Positions 7,102-14,814 are shown, numbered from the stretch's first letter. The stretch: DNA of 20,028 nucleotides from DATAWZ01 sp036266975 (GCA_036266975.1 DATAWZ010000212.1:1-20028); one strand, 5' to 3'. Numbers and translations are program-made. Notes: generated from the letters alone by a model not told the origin.

Positions 7102-7584
7102 ATGGTGGCCGGCGTTGCCTTCCTGGAGAGCTTCTGCACGCGCTGGCTGCAGGCGTGGAACTCGCACGACACCGAGCAGGTGCTCGCGGTCACGCACCCG
7201 GAGATCCAGTGGGACGACCGCACGTTCTGGCCGGAGGTGATCCACGGGCACGAGGCGCTGCGCGCCTACACCGAGGAGATCTGGCGGGCGATGCCCGACG
7301 TGCGCTTCGATGAGATCGAGCGCTTCTATGCGCCGTCGGCCCAGCGCGCCGTCGTGCTGTTTCGCCAGTTCGGCAGCGCGCCGGCCAAGCTCGGCAGCGG
7401 CGGTCGCTTCGACAGCCACGGCTGTGACATCTTCCTCGGCTTCCGCGACGGGCTGCTCTCGAGCTACCTGTCGTCGTACGACATCGTCGAGATGCTCCGC
7501 CAGATGGAGGCGCTGCCGGCGCGCGGCTCGCGCCTGGGTGGGGCCTACCTGATGGCGCTGGCCGGCGCGCGCGCCGCCTCCTGA
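7102..7584 (+). CDS. SnoaL-like polyketide-cyclase-family protein
   Basis: This protein of 160 residues has the SnoaL/NTF2 pattern. It opens with a helix ending in WLQAWNSHD, then VLAVTHPEIQWDDRTF. The conserved IHGHEALRAYTEEIWRAMPD follows (about 51-70), then strands (AVVLFRQFG) and a final GLLSSYLSSYDIVEMLRQM. Proteins of this type in catabolic clusters often act as hydratases, isomerases or lactone-processing enzymes on hydrophobic acids. The specific reaction cannot be deduced. The start at ATG 7102 is preferred over the in-frame ATG 7093 because the -10 box TATAAT covers 7093. It converges on the flavoprotein gene with a 4-base gap, and it stands at the left end of the catabolic cluster, to which it may belong. 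Confidence 0.8.
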   Translation: MVAGVAFLESFCTRWLQAWNSHDTEQVLAVTHPEIQWDDRTFWPEVIHGHEALRAYTEEIWRAMPDVRFDEIERFYAPSAQRAVVLFRQFGSAPAKLGSGGRFDSHGCDIFLGFRDGLLSSYLSSYDIVEMLRQMEALPARGSRLGGAYLMALAGARAAS

Positions 7585-7588
7585 GGGC

Positions 7589-8572
7589 TCACGACGCCGG
7601 GACGGCGCCACCGAGCCCGACGAGGCGGTCGTGGATGATGCGATCGGCCTCGCTCATGATGCTCTCGACCAGCTCCGCGCACGTCGGGATGTCGTGGATC
7701 AGCCCCTGGCAGAGCCCGGCGCTCCAGATGCCGGCGTCGGTGTCGCCCGTCTCGTAGACGGTCTTGCCGCGGGCGCCGGAGACGAGGTCCTTGACGTGCT
7801 CGAAGGGGCGGCCCTCCTTCTCGATCGCGATCACCTGCTGGCTGATCGCGTTCCTGGCCACGCGCGCGGTGTTGCGGTAGGAGCGGAAGATCAGGTCGGT
7901 CTGGCGCTCGTCGGCCTCGACCAGGCGCTCCTTGACCCTCTGGTGGATCGGGGACTCCGCGGTGCACATGAAGCGCGTGCCCATGTTGATCGCGTCGGCG
8001 CCGAGCGCCAGCGCCGCCACCAGTCCGCGCCCGTCGGCGAAGCCGCCGCTGGCGATGAGCACGCAGTCCAGCTGATCGGCCGCCGCCGGGATCAGCACCA
8101 GGCCCGGCACGTCGTCCTCGCCGGGGTGCCCGGCGCAGTCGAGGCCGTCGATCGACACCGCGTCGACGCCGAGCGACTGCGCCTTGAGCGCATGGCGCAC
8201 GGTCGTCGCCTTGTGGATGCACTTGATCCCGGCCGGCTTGAACATGGCCAGGAACTCACGCGGGTTGTTGCCCGCGGTCTCGACGATCGGCACGCCCCTG
8301 TGGATGATCACCTGCGCGTACTCGTGGTAGGGCGGCGGCTCGATCGTCGGCAGGATCGTCAGGTTGACCCCGAAGGGCGCGTCGGTCAGCTCGCGGCAGC
8401 GGTCGATCTCCTTGGCCAGGTCGTCCGGCGTGGGCTGGGTGAGCGCGGTGATGCAGCCCAGGGCGCCGGCGTTGGCGACCGCGGCCACCAGCTCGGCGCG
8501 GCCGACCCACTGCATGCCGCCCTGGACGATCGGATGCTCGACCCCGAAGGTCTCGGTGAAGCGGGTCTGCAT
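7589..8572 (-). CDS. FMN-dependent NADH:quinone reductase, PA1024 type (annotated as nitronate monooxygenase)
   Basis: This is a 327-residue TIM-barrel flavoprotein. From memory it follows Pseudomonas aeruginosa PA1024 closely along its length. Shared segments are RFTETFGVEHPI and QGGMQWVGRAE at the N-terminus, DGLDCAGHPGEDD with H149 (142-154), SGGFADGRGLVAALALGADA (175-194) and NTARVARNAIS. PA1024 was first named nitronate monooxygenase and was later shown to be an NADH:quinone reductase without nitronate activity, so that name should be used with caution here. A role in recycling NAD during CoA-thioester oxidation would suit the neighbours, but that is inference. The start is ATG at 8572, with AAGGAG 6 bases upstream. 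The divergent crotonase gene begins 53 bases away, across a palindromic operator-like site. Confidence 0.88.
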   Translation of the reverse strand: MQTRFTETFGVEHPIVQGGMQWVGRAELVAAVANAGALGCITALTQPTPDDLAKEIDRCRELTDAPFGVNLTILPTIEPPPYHEYAQVIIHRGVPIVETAGNNPREFLAMFKPAGIKCIHKATTVRHALKAQSLGVDAVSIDGLDCAGHPGEDDVPGLVLIPAAADQLDCVLIASGGFADGRGLVAALALGADAINMGTRFMCTAESPIHQRVKERLVEADERQTDLIFRSYRNTARVARNAISQQVIAIEKEGRPFEHVKDLVSGARGKTVYETGDTDAGIWSAGLCQGLIHDIPTCAELVESIMSEADRIIHDRLVGLGGAVPAS

Positions 8573-8601
8573 GGCGGCTCCTTGTCAGGTCGTGTGGAAG
8601 C

Positions 8602-8620
8602 TAACAGCTGTTATAATAAC
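8602..8620. promoter_or_regulatory. palindromic operator candidate over divergent promoters (site 1)
   Basis: Two overlapping perfect palindromes occur: TAACAGCTGTTA (8602-8613) and GTTATAATAAC (8610-8620). The core ACAGCTGTTATAAT matches ATAGCTGTTATATT at the TetR/carboxylase intergenic region in 12 of 14 positions. It covers the plus-strand -10 box of the crotonase gene and minus-strand -10-like sequence (TATTAT) of the flavoprotein gene, so a bound repressor would block both. Confidence 0.65.
8612..8617 (+). promoter_or_regulatory. -10 box TATAAT of a probable leaderless promoter
   Basis: A perfect TATAAT stands 7 bases before the ATG at 8625, with no Shine-Dalgarno sequence between. The transcript would begin at the start codon. 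No good -35 box is visible at 17 bases upstream, where gtcgtg stands. Confidence 0.65.
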
Positions 8621-8624
8621 GTCC

Positions 8625-9383
8625 ATGCCCGAGACGATCGAGTCCCGCGTCGGTGACGGCGTCGGGACGCTCACGCTCAGCCGGTACGAAAAACGCAACG
8701 CGCTCAACGGCCAGCTGTTCACCGAGATGGCCGACCAGCTGGAGGCCTGGCGCGAGGACGATAGCGTCGCCGCGGTGGTGATCACCGGTGGGGAGGAGGT
8801 GTTCTCCGCGGGGCTCGACCTCGACACCCACGCGCTGTTCACCGAGGAGTCCAGGAAGGAGTACACCGAGATCTGCCGGCGCATCTACGGCGGGCTGCTG
8901 GACTATCCCAAGGCGACGATCGCCGCGTGCGCCGGACCCACGCTCGGCGGGGGATGCGACATCGCGGTGTTCTCGGACATCAGGATCGCGAGCGAGGGTG
9001 CGCGCTTCGGCTACCCCCAGATCAAGCTCGGGCTGACGCCGTTCTTCTCGCCGCTGTGGAAGATCGTCGGCCTCAGCCAGGCCAAGCTGCTGACGCTCTC
9101 GGGCGAGTTGATCCACGCGCACGAGGCGCTGCGCATCGGGCTGGTGGACCGGCTCGTGCCGCGCGGCGAGGTCGTCGAGACGGCGACCGAGCTCGCGCGC
9201 TCGATCGCGGCGACCACGGTGGACTCGGTGCTGATGAACAAGGGGATGGCGCTGCGCTCGCCGGCGATGGACCCGATCAGCGCGTTCGCCTTCGAGATGG
9301 AGTGCTACCGCGTGGTGACCTCGCAGCCGGCCGTGATCGAGCGCGTCACCGAGGGCCTGGCCCGAGTCCGCGGTCGCGCATGA
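8625..9383 (+). CDS. enoyl-CoA hydratase/isomerase (crotonase) family protein
   Basis: This 252-residue protein has the crotonase fold. It shows the CoA-binding N-terminal part (YEKRNALNGQLF, 21-32), the first oxyanion-hole strand with VFSAGLDLD (59-67), and the second with AGPTLGGGCDIAVFSD (103-118). In classical hydratases two Glu add and remove water. Here the first is D112 and the second is Q132 (GYPQIKLG, where PE is usual), and the normal PGAGGT segment is replaced by LTPFFSP. Ordinary hydratase activity is therefore doubtful; a CoA-thioester isomerase, hydrolase or C-C bond hydrolase is possible. It is the first gene of a plus-strand pair and overlaps the SDR start as ATGA. Transcription probably starts at its own ATG from a promoter covered by a palindromic operator. 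Confidence 0.85.
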   Translation: MPETIESRVGDGVGTLTLSRYEKRNALNGQLFTEMADQLEAWREDDSVAAVVITGGEEVFSAGLDLDTHALFTEESRKEYTEICRRIYGGLLDYPKATIAACAGPTLGGGCDIAVFSDIRIASEGARFGYPQIKLGLTPFFSPLWKIVGLSQAKLLTLSGELIHAHEALRIGLVDRLVPRGEVVETATELARSIAATTVDSVLMNKGMALRSPAMDPISAFAFEMECYRVVTSQPAVIERVTEGLARVRGRA

Positions 9384-10225
9384 GCCTGGACGGGCTGCGG
9401 GTCGTCGTCACCGGTTCCACGCGCGGCCTCGGCCGCGCGTTCGCCGCGGACCTCGCTCGCCGCGGCGCCCGCGTCGTCGTCAACGGGGTCGATCCCGAGC
9501 GCTGCGCGGCGACCGCCGCCGATCTCGGTGCCGTGGCGCGCGCGGGCTCGGTCGCCGATGAGGCGGTCGCGCGCGGGCTCGTGCAGACGTGCGTCGAGCA
9601 CCACGGCGGGATCGACGCGGTGGTCAACAACGCCGGCATCGTCCGCGACGCGATGTTCAAGCGCATGACCGCCGGGGCGCTCGACGAGGTGATCGCCGTG
9701 CACCTGCGCGGGACGTTCCTCGTCACGCAGGCCGCCGTGCAGGCGATGGGGGAGGGCTTGAGCGTGGTGAACGTGACCTCGGGCACCGCGCTCTACGGCC
9801 TGGTCGGCCAGTCCAACTACGGAGCGGCCAAGGGCGGGATCAACGCGCTCACGCGCGCGCTGACCGTCGAGCTGGGCCGTCGCGGCGTGCGCGTGAACTC
9901 GCTCTACCCACGGGCGCGCACCGACATGACCGTCGGCGTCGCCGAGCACCCTGGAATCGCCGCGCACCTCGGCGACGCGGAGGCCGTGGCGCCGCTCGTC
10001 TCCTATCTCGTCTCGCCCGCCTCGGCGCACGTCGCCGGCCAGGTGCTCGCGTTCGACGGGCGCGAGCTCACGGTCTGGACGCACCCGGCGCCCGCCGCGA
10101 GCGAGCGCCGCGACGGGCCCTGGTCGCTGGAGGACGTGCAGGCGATGCTCGCCGACGAGGCCAAGCTCGAGCCCCTGCACCCCGACGCGATCGGGATCGC
10201 CTCCTGGGAGGCGTTCAGGCGCTGA
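9380..10225 (+). CDS. short-chain dehydrogenase/reductase (SDR)
   Basis: This is a 281-residue NAD(P)-dependent oxidoreductase of the classical SDR type. The cofactor loop is TGSTRGLG (11-18), the structural motif NNAG (83-86), and the catalytic residues are S134, Y147 and K151 in YGAAK. The sequence LYPRARTDM after the active site resembles the ARTRM segment of actinobacterial SDRs related to multifunctional beta-oxidation dehydrogenases. The 55-residue tail after FDGRELTVW (HPAPAASER to the end) is also typical of that group. A likely reaction is oxidation of a hydroxyacyl-CoA or of a cyclic alcohol. No acidic residue follows the second strand (VVVNGVDPE), so cofactor preference is uncertain. 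Its ATG overlaps the crotonase stop, and its 3' end overlaps the convergent ligase gene by 11 bases. Confidence 0.9.
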   Translation: MSLDGLRVVVTGSTRGLGRAFAADLARRGARVVVNGVDPERCAATAADLGAVARAGSVADEAVARGLVQTCVEHHGGIDAVVNNAGIVRDAMFKRMTAGALDEVIAVHLRGTFLVTQAAVQAMGEGLSVVNVTSGTALYGLVGQSNYGAAKGGINALTRALTVELGRRGVRVNSLYPRARTDMTVGVAEHPGIAAHLGDAEAVAPLVSYLVSPASAHVAGQVLAFDGRELTVWTHPAPAASERRDGPWSLEDVQAMLADEAKLEPLHPDAIGIASWEAFRR

Positions 10226-10235
10226 ACAGCGCCTC
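10208..10235. terminator. hairpin across the convergent stop codons of SDR and ligase genes
   Basis: GAGGCGTTCAG (10208-10218) pairs with CTGAA (10222-10226) and, after a 3-base bulge, with CGCCTC (10230-10235) around a GCG loop. Both stop codons (10223-10225 plus, 10215-10217 minus) lie inside the structure. It could end transcription from both sides, though no T-tract is present on either strand. The pairing is seen; the function is inferred. Confidence 0.45.
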
Positions 10236-11888
10236 GATCTCGCTCGCGTAGCGCTCGTCGACGACCCGCCGGCGCACCTTCTGCGTCGGGGTCATGATCT
10301 CCCCGCCGGGCAGCCAGGTCTCGGGCAGGATCGCGTGCCGCTTGAGCTGCTCGGGCCGGCTCAGGCGCGCGTTGCCGCGCTCGACCGCCGCGGCGACCTG
10401 CGCCCGCACGTCGGTGTCGAGCGCCGCCTGGGCGACCGACATCCCCGGCGCGAGCGCATCGGGGTCGAGCAGCACCAGGCCGACGTTGTAGGGCCGTCCG
10501 TCGCCGATGCAGACCACGACGCCGATCAGGTCGGACTCCGCCGCGATCGCCTGCTCGATCTGGGCCGGCGACATGTTCTTGCCGGCGGCGCTGATGATGA
10601 TCTCCTTCTTGCGCCCGACGATCGTGAGGTAGCCGTCCTCGTCCATGCGCGCGAGGTCGCCGGTGTGCATCCAGCCGTCGCGCAGCGCCTCGGCGGTCGC
10701 GTCGGGCTGGCCGCGATAGCCGCGCATGACGTTGCCGCCCCGGATGAGCAGCTCGCCGTCGGGCGCGAGGCGGGCCTGCACGCCGGGCGCCGCCTTGCCG
10801 ATCGTGCCCGGACGGGGGGCGTCGGACGGGTTCATCACGACGATCCCGGTCGTCTCGCTCATCCCGTAGCCCTCGCAGAACGGAAGCCCGAGGCCCATGA
10901 AGAACCACAGCGTCTCGACCGAGAGCGGCGCCGAGCCGGACATCGCGAACTCGATGTCGGCGAGGCCGAACTGCTCGCGCATCGCGCGCAGCGCCGGCGC
11001 GTCGAGCGGGCCGTCGCCGCCCTTGACGCTGGCGATGCTGCGCCGCATCTGCTCCTCGAAGGCGGGGTCGGCGGCGCGGCCCGCCGCGGCGACCGCGCCG
11101 GCGAGCTTGTCCCACATGCGCGGCACGGACAGGAAGATGTGCGGACGGATCCGGGGCAGCTGGGCGGCGAACGTACGCGGGTCGGCGACGAAGCCGATCG
11201 TCCCGCCGGTGACGATCGCGTAGTAATAGGCGAGCACGCGATCGGCCACGTGGGCCACCGGCAGGTAGGAGATCAGGCTGCAGCGCGCGTTCAGCCCGAC
11301 GACGGCCTGCGAGATGCGGCATTCCTCCATGACGTTGCCGTGCGTGAGCTCGGCCGCCTTGGGCGCGCCGGTCGTCCCCGAGGTGAAGATCAGGGTGGCC
11401 ACGTCCTCGGCGGTGATCTCCACCGATGGGCGCCGCCCGCCCGCGACGGCGAGCGCGCCGATGCTCGCGGGCTCGTCGACGAGCAGCACCTCGACGGGAT
11501 GCTCGACCAGCGTGGCGCCCCGCCCGGCCGCGTCCGCGGTGGCCCGCTCGGTGACCAGCACACGGGTCTGCGCGACGCGCAGCTGGTGGGCGATCTGCTC
11601 GGGCGCGGAGGTCGCGTAGATGCCGTAGCAGCACGCCCCGGTGTGCAGCGCGGCCATGTCCAGGGCGTACGCCTCGGGCCGGTTGCTCAGGAGGAAGGCG
11701 ACCGTGTCCCCGCGACCGATCCCGCGCTCGCTCAGGCCGGCGGCGTAGCGGTCGACGTCGGCGTCCCACTGCGCCCACGTCGTCTCGCCGCCGTCGTCGG
11801 CGCGCAGCGCGACGTGGTCGCCGTGGGCGGCCACGGTACGCGCGAAGGCTTCGGTCATCGTCGCGGCGTCGAAGGCGAGGCCGTTCAC
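10215..11888 (-). CDS. AMP-forming acyl-CoA ligase (FadD-like long-chain acyl-CoA synthetase)
   Basis: This 557-residue adenylate-forming enzyme activates a carboxylic acid to its CoA thioester via an acyl-AMP. The P-loop is LIFTSGTTGAPK (166-177). The A5 motif is GYGMSETTG (340-348). HTGDLARMDEDGY (408-420) is followed by the hinge GRKKEIIISAAGKNMSP, and the catalytic Lys of the C-terminal domain is K537 in PTQKVRR. The KNMSP/KNISP type hinge and the overall pattern resemble long-chain FadD15-like ligases, more than acetyl-CoA or benzoate ligases, but the substrate is unknown. The GTG at 11888 overlaps the TetR stop as GTGA, so the two genes are translationally coupled. This ties the ligase firmly to the TetR regulon. 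An internal ATG eleven codons later is an alternative start. Confidence 0.9.
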   Translation of the reverse strand: MNGLAFDAATMTEAFARTVAAHGDHVALRADDGGETTWAQWDADVDRYAAGLSERGIGRGDTVAFLLSNRPEAYALDMAALHTGACCYGIYATSAPEQIAHQLRVAQTRVLVTERATADAAGRGATLVEHPVEVLLVDEPASIGALAVAGGRRPSVEITAEDVATLIFTSGTTGAPKAAELTHGNVMEECRISQAVVGLNARCSLISYLPVAHVADRVLAYYYAIVTGGTIGFVADPRTFAAQLPRIRPHIFLSVPRMWDKLAGAVAAAGRAADPAFEEQMRRSIASVKGGDGPLDAPALRAMREQFGLADIEFAMSGSAPLSVETLWFFMGLGLPFCEGYGMSETTGIVVMNPSDAPRPGTIGKAAPGVQARLAPDGELLIRGGNVMRGYRGQPDATAEALRDGWMHTGDLARMDEDGYLTIVGRKKEIIISAAGKNMSPAQIEQAIAAESDLIGVVVCIGDGRPYNVGLVLLDPDALAPGMSVAQAALDTDVRAQVAAAVERGNARLSRPEQLKRHAILPETWLPGGEIMTPTQKVRRRVVDERYASEIEALFSA

Positions 11889-12517
11889 TGCGTGAAGACC
11901 TGCCCGCGCAGCAGCGTCTTCAGCGCGTCGACCGCGTGCACGTACTCGACCGGCCGCGGCGAGGCGGCCATTCGGCTGAGGCCGTAGATGAGCGTCTGCA
12001 CGATGTACTCGACCCGGTGGGGCTCGACCTGCACCCCGGCGCCGTCGGCGCACATCTGCTCGATGAACTGGCCGAGCCGGAGCATCTCGCCGGCGGCGAT
12101 CCGCAACTCGGGGTGGCGCGCGAGCTCGAGCGGCGCCGCGACGACGAAGCGCCCGACCGATGGGGCCACGTCGTACATCCGCACGCTTTCGTCGAGGATC
12201 GCCTCGATCCGCTCGAGCAGCGTCCGCTTGCCCTCGATCGCCTCGGCGAAGTGGCCGAGGATGAGGTCGTTGACGTCCTTGACCACCGCGGCGAAGAGCC
12301 CGGCCTTGTTCCCGAAGTGGTGGTAGAGGACCGGCGCGGTGCAGCCCGCCCGCTCGACGATGTCGCGGGCGGTGGCCGTCGCGTAGCCCTGGGTGGCGAA
12401 CAGCTCGCGGCCCGCGTCGAGCAGCGCGGCGCGCGTGTTCAGCGGCCCGCCGGGGGGCCGCCCGGGGCCGCGACGGGTCCTCGCCTCGGGGCTCTCGCTG
12501 GCCGGCACGGTGCTCAC
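11885..12517 (-). CDS. TetR-family transcriptional regulator
   Basis: This 210-residue regulator has a standard TetR N-terminal DNA-binding domain. RAALLDAGRELFATQGYAT is followed by TARDIVERAGCTAPVLYHHF, so the helix-turn-helix lies at about 45-68, and GNKAGLFAAVV follows. The helical ligand domain has no recognisable relative. An Arg/Pro/Gly-rich extension (about 13-25) precedes the DNA-binding domain. The start is taken as GTG at 12517. Longer versions would run through the operator-like palindrome and into the promoter of the divergent carboxylase operon. It is coupled to the acyl-CoA ligase. Its own promoter shares the palindromic site with the carboxylase genes, the classical arrangement of an autorepressor relieved by a pathway intermediate, perhaps a CoA ester. 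That ligand is inference. Confidence 0.9.
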   Translation of the reverse strand: MSTVPASESPEARTRRGPGRPPGGPLNTRAALLDAGRELFATQGYATATARDIVERAGCTAPVLYHHFGNKAGLFAAVVKDVNDLILGHFAEAIEGKRTLLERIEAILDESVRMYDVAPSVGRFVVAAPLELARHPELRIAAGEMLRLGQFIEQMCADGAGVQVEPHRVEYIVQTLIYGLSRMAASPRPVEYVHAVDALKTLLRGQVFTQ

Positions 12518-12535
12518 TCGTAGCGCCTCACGCGA

Positions 12536-12555
12536 AATATGATAGCTGTTATATT
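12536..12555. promoter_or_regulatory. palindromic operator candidate between TetR and carboxylase genes (site 2)
   Basis: AATATGATAG (12536-12545) is an inverted repeat of CTGTTATATT (12546-12555) with 8 of 10 positions pairing. The half CTGTTATA is identical to that in the flavoprotein/crotonase intergenic region. On the plus strand it contains a -10 box TATATT (12550-12555); on the minus strand a TATCAT box (12539-12544) lies 21 bases before the TetR start. It therefore overlaps both divergent promoters and is the best candidate binding site for the adjacent TetR protein. Confidence 0.7.
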
Positions 12556-12559
12556 GAGA

Positions 12560-12592
12560 ATGGTGAAGCGGCGAGCGGAGGGAGCGAGATGA
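12560..12592 (+). other. possible 10-codon leader ORF overlapping the carboxylase start
   Basis: An ATG four bases after the -10 box TATATT opens a 10-codon frame, MVKRRAEGAR. Its TGA stop (12590-12592) overlaps the ATG of the carboxylase beta gene (ATGA). The ribosome site GGAGGGAG of the beta gene lies within it. It could couple translation or simply be chance sequence in the leader; nothing else supports it as a gene. Confidence 0.3.
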
Positions 12593-14814
12593 CCGCACCC
12601 CATAGCGGAGCACAAGCGAGCAGCAGGACGCCACGCGTGCTCGCGATCGACGCGGGCGGGACGATGACGGACACGTTCATCGTCGACGAGGCCGGCGCGT
12701 TCGTGGTGGGCAAGGCGCAGACGACGCCCGACGACGAGAGCCGCGGGCTGATGGAGTCGGCCGACGACGCCTTTCGCCAGTGGGAGTCGACTCCCGGCGA
12801 GGGGTTTCGGCACATCCGCTCGGGGGTGTTCAGCGGGACGGCGATGCTCAACCGGCTGCTCTCGCGCCAAGGCCTCGACGTCGGGGTGATCGTCACCGCC
12901 GGGCACGAGGACATCCTCAAGGTCGAGCGCGGGATCCAGACCTACCTGGGCTACTCCTACGGCGACCGCCTGCACGTCGCGACCCACTTCCACAACCCGC
13001 CGCTGGTCCCGCGCCGGCACGTGCTCGGCGTGCGCGGGCGCATCGACCTGTTCGGCAACGAGATCCTGCCGCTGCACGAGGACGAGGTCCGCGAAGCGGC
13101 GGCGACGCTACTCGACGACGGCGTCCAGGGCATCGTCGTGTGCCTGCTGTTCAGCTACCGCAACCCTGCGCACGAGCAGCGCGTCAAGGAGATCCTGCTC
13201 GAGGAGAAGGGCAAGCGGGGAGTCAACCGGGGTGGCGACGGGCCCGGCTCGCCCGCCGATGGCGGCCTGCGCCACCCTCGGGGCGGACACTGCCCGCTGT
13301 TCCTGTCCAGCGAGCTGTACCCCACCCGTCGGGACTTCCCGCGGCTGAACACGACGCTGATCGAGGCCTATGCCGCCGAGCCCTCGCGGCGCACGCTCTC
13401 GGCGGTGCGCGACCGCACGCGGGCGTCAGGCGCGGCCTTCGAGCTGCGCGTGATGGCCTCGCACGGCGGGACGATCTCGATCGACGCCGAGCAGCTCGCG
13501 ACGACGCTCGTGTCGGGCCCGATCGGCGGGGTCGTCGGCGGGCGCTGGCTCGCCGAGGAGCTCGACCTGACCAACGTGCTGTGCACCGACATCGGCGGCA
13601 CGTCGTTCGACATCGCGCTGCTCACCAATCGCCAGAACGAGGTCGAGTCCACGCCGAACATGGCGCGGTTCATGCTCGCGATGCCGCTCGTGCAGATCGA
13701 TTCGGTCGGCGCCGGCTGCGGCTCGTACGTGCGGATCGACCCCAACGCGCGCCGGCCCGAGGTCGGGCCGGACTCGGCGGGCGCGTCGATCGGCACCGCG
13801 TGGGTGCAGGGCGGGATCCAGACGGTGACGATCACCGACCTGAACCTCGTGCTCGGCCGGCTGAACCCCGACTACTTCCTGGGCGGCCAGGTGACGCTCG
13901 ACGTCGAGCGCGCCCGCGCCGAGGTCAAGCGCCAGGTCGCCGACCCCCTCGGGCTCGGCCTGGAGGCGGCGGCGGCCGGGGTGATCGAGCTGTTCGAGAC
14001 CTCGCTGCGCAACGACGCCGTCGGGCGGATCCTCGGCAAGGGCTACTCGCCGGCCGACTACACGCTGCTCTGTTACGGCGGCGGCGGTCCGCTGCACGTC
14101 GCCGGCTACACGGCGGGCGTCCCCTATCAGCAGGTGCTGATCCCCGAGTGGGCGGCGGGCTTCAGCGCGTTCGGGTGCGCCTGCGCGGACTTCGAGTATC
14201 GCTTCGACCGCCAGGTCGACCTGCCCCTGCTGCCCACCCAGAGCGCCGAGGAGAAGGTCGCGATGGGCCAGCTGCTCACGCAGACCTGGCGGGGCCTGGA
14301 GGAGCGAGTGCGCACCGAGTTCGCCAAGTCCGGCGGCGGCACGCGGGAGGTCGCGTTCACGCACATGGTCCGGATGCAGTACTTCGGCCAGCTCGTGGAC
14401 ATCGAGGTGCGCTCGCCCACGCCCGACCTGTCGAGCATCCAGGACATCGAGGCGCTGATCGCCGAGTTCGAGCAGACCTACCACCGGATGTACGCCCGCG
14501 CGGCGTCGTCGCCCGAGCTCGGCTACCTCGTCGCGCAGGCGTTCGTGAAGGGCTCGGTCTCGATCGAGAAGCCGGTCCTGCCCACCCTGGAGTCGGTCAG
14601 CGGCGCGCCACCGGTCAAGGAGACGCGGCCGGTGTGGTGGACCGACGGCTTCGTCGAGACGCCGATCCTCGAGATGACCGAGGTCCGCCCGGGCCATCGG
14701 CTCGAGGGCCCGGCGATCCTCGAGGCCGAGTCGACGACCTTCCCGATCCCGCCCGATCGCCGCGCCTGGATGGACGAGCACGGGATCTTTCACCTCGAGA
14801 CGAAGGAGTCCTGA
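12589..14814 (+). CDS. hydantoinase A / acetone carboxylase beta-like subunit
   Basis: This 741-residue protein belongs to the HyuA/acetone-carboxylase-beta family, the ATP-binding subunit that phosphorylates substrates in ATP-dependent ketone carboxylases and hydantoinases. Its two phosphate-binding loops are DAGGTMTD (21-28) and DIGGTSFD (334-341), and CYGGGGPLHVAGY follows in the second half. The segments FLSSELYPTRRDFPRLNTTL, EAYAAEPSRRTL and SGPIGG are characteristic of the acetone carboxylase branch rather than of hydantoinases. Length fits the beta subunit (about 715). A Gly/Arg/Pro-rich stretch at about 205-238 (KRGVNRGGDGPGSPADGG and beyond) looks like an inserted loop. It has a strong ribosome site (GGAGGGAG) and overlaps the alpha-gamma gene as TGATG. 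It is expected to form a complex with that product. Confidence 0.88.
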   Translation: MTAPHSGAQASSRTPRVLAIDAGGTMTDTFIVDEAGAFVVGKAQTTPDDESRGLMESADDAFRQWESTPGEGFRHIRSGVFSGTAMLNRLLSRQGLDVGVIVTAGHEDILKVERGIQTYLGYSYGDRLHVATHFHNPPLVPRRHVLGVRGRIDLFGNEILPLHEDEVREAAATLLDDGVQGIVVCLLFSYRNPAHEQRVKEILLEEKGKRGVNRGGDGPGSPADGGLRHPRGGHCPLFLSSELYPTRRDFPRLNTTLIEAYAAEPSRRTLSAVRDRTRASGAAFELRVMASHGGTISIDAEQLATTLVSGPIGGVVGGRWLAEELDLTNVLCTDIGGTSFDIALLTNRQNEVESTPNMARFMLAMPLVQIDSVGAGCGSYVRIDPNARRPEVGPDSAGASIGTAWVQGGIQTVTITDLNLVLGRLNPDYFLGGQVTLDVERARAEVKRQVADPLGLGLEAAAAGVIELFETSLRNDAVGRILGKGYSPADYTLLCYGGGGPLHVAGYTAGVPYQQVLIPEWAAGFSAFGCACADFEYRFDRQVDLPLLPTQSAEEKVAMGQLLTQTWRGLEERVRTEFAKSGGGTREVAFTHMVRMQYFGQLVDIEVRSPTPDLSSIQDIEALIAEFEQTYHRMYARAASSPELGYLVAQAFVKGSVSIEKPVLPTLESVSGAPPVKETRPVWWTDGFVETPILEMTEVRPGHRLEGPAILEAESTTFPIPPDRRAWMDEHGIFHLETKES

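Noticed and set aside
7085..7106. Third copy of the TetR operator upstream of the SnoaL-like gene
   Set aside because: The pocket holds a weak palindrome (ATAATGAGCGTTAT) and the same -10 box, but lacks the AGCTGTTA core; the similarity is mainly promoter sequence.
12780..14813. Open frame running 2 kb ahead of the carboxylase fusion in the same phase
   Set aside because: It is an Arg/Ala-rich out-of-phase reading of the beta-subunit gene, which has clear motifs in its own frame and a TGATG junction; the fusion protein starts at ATG 14814.
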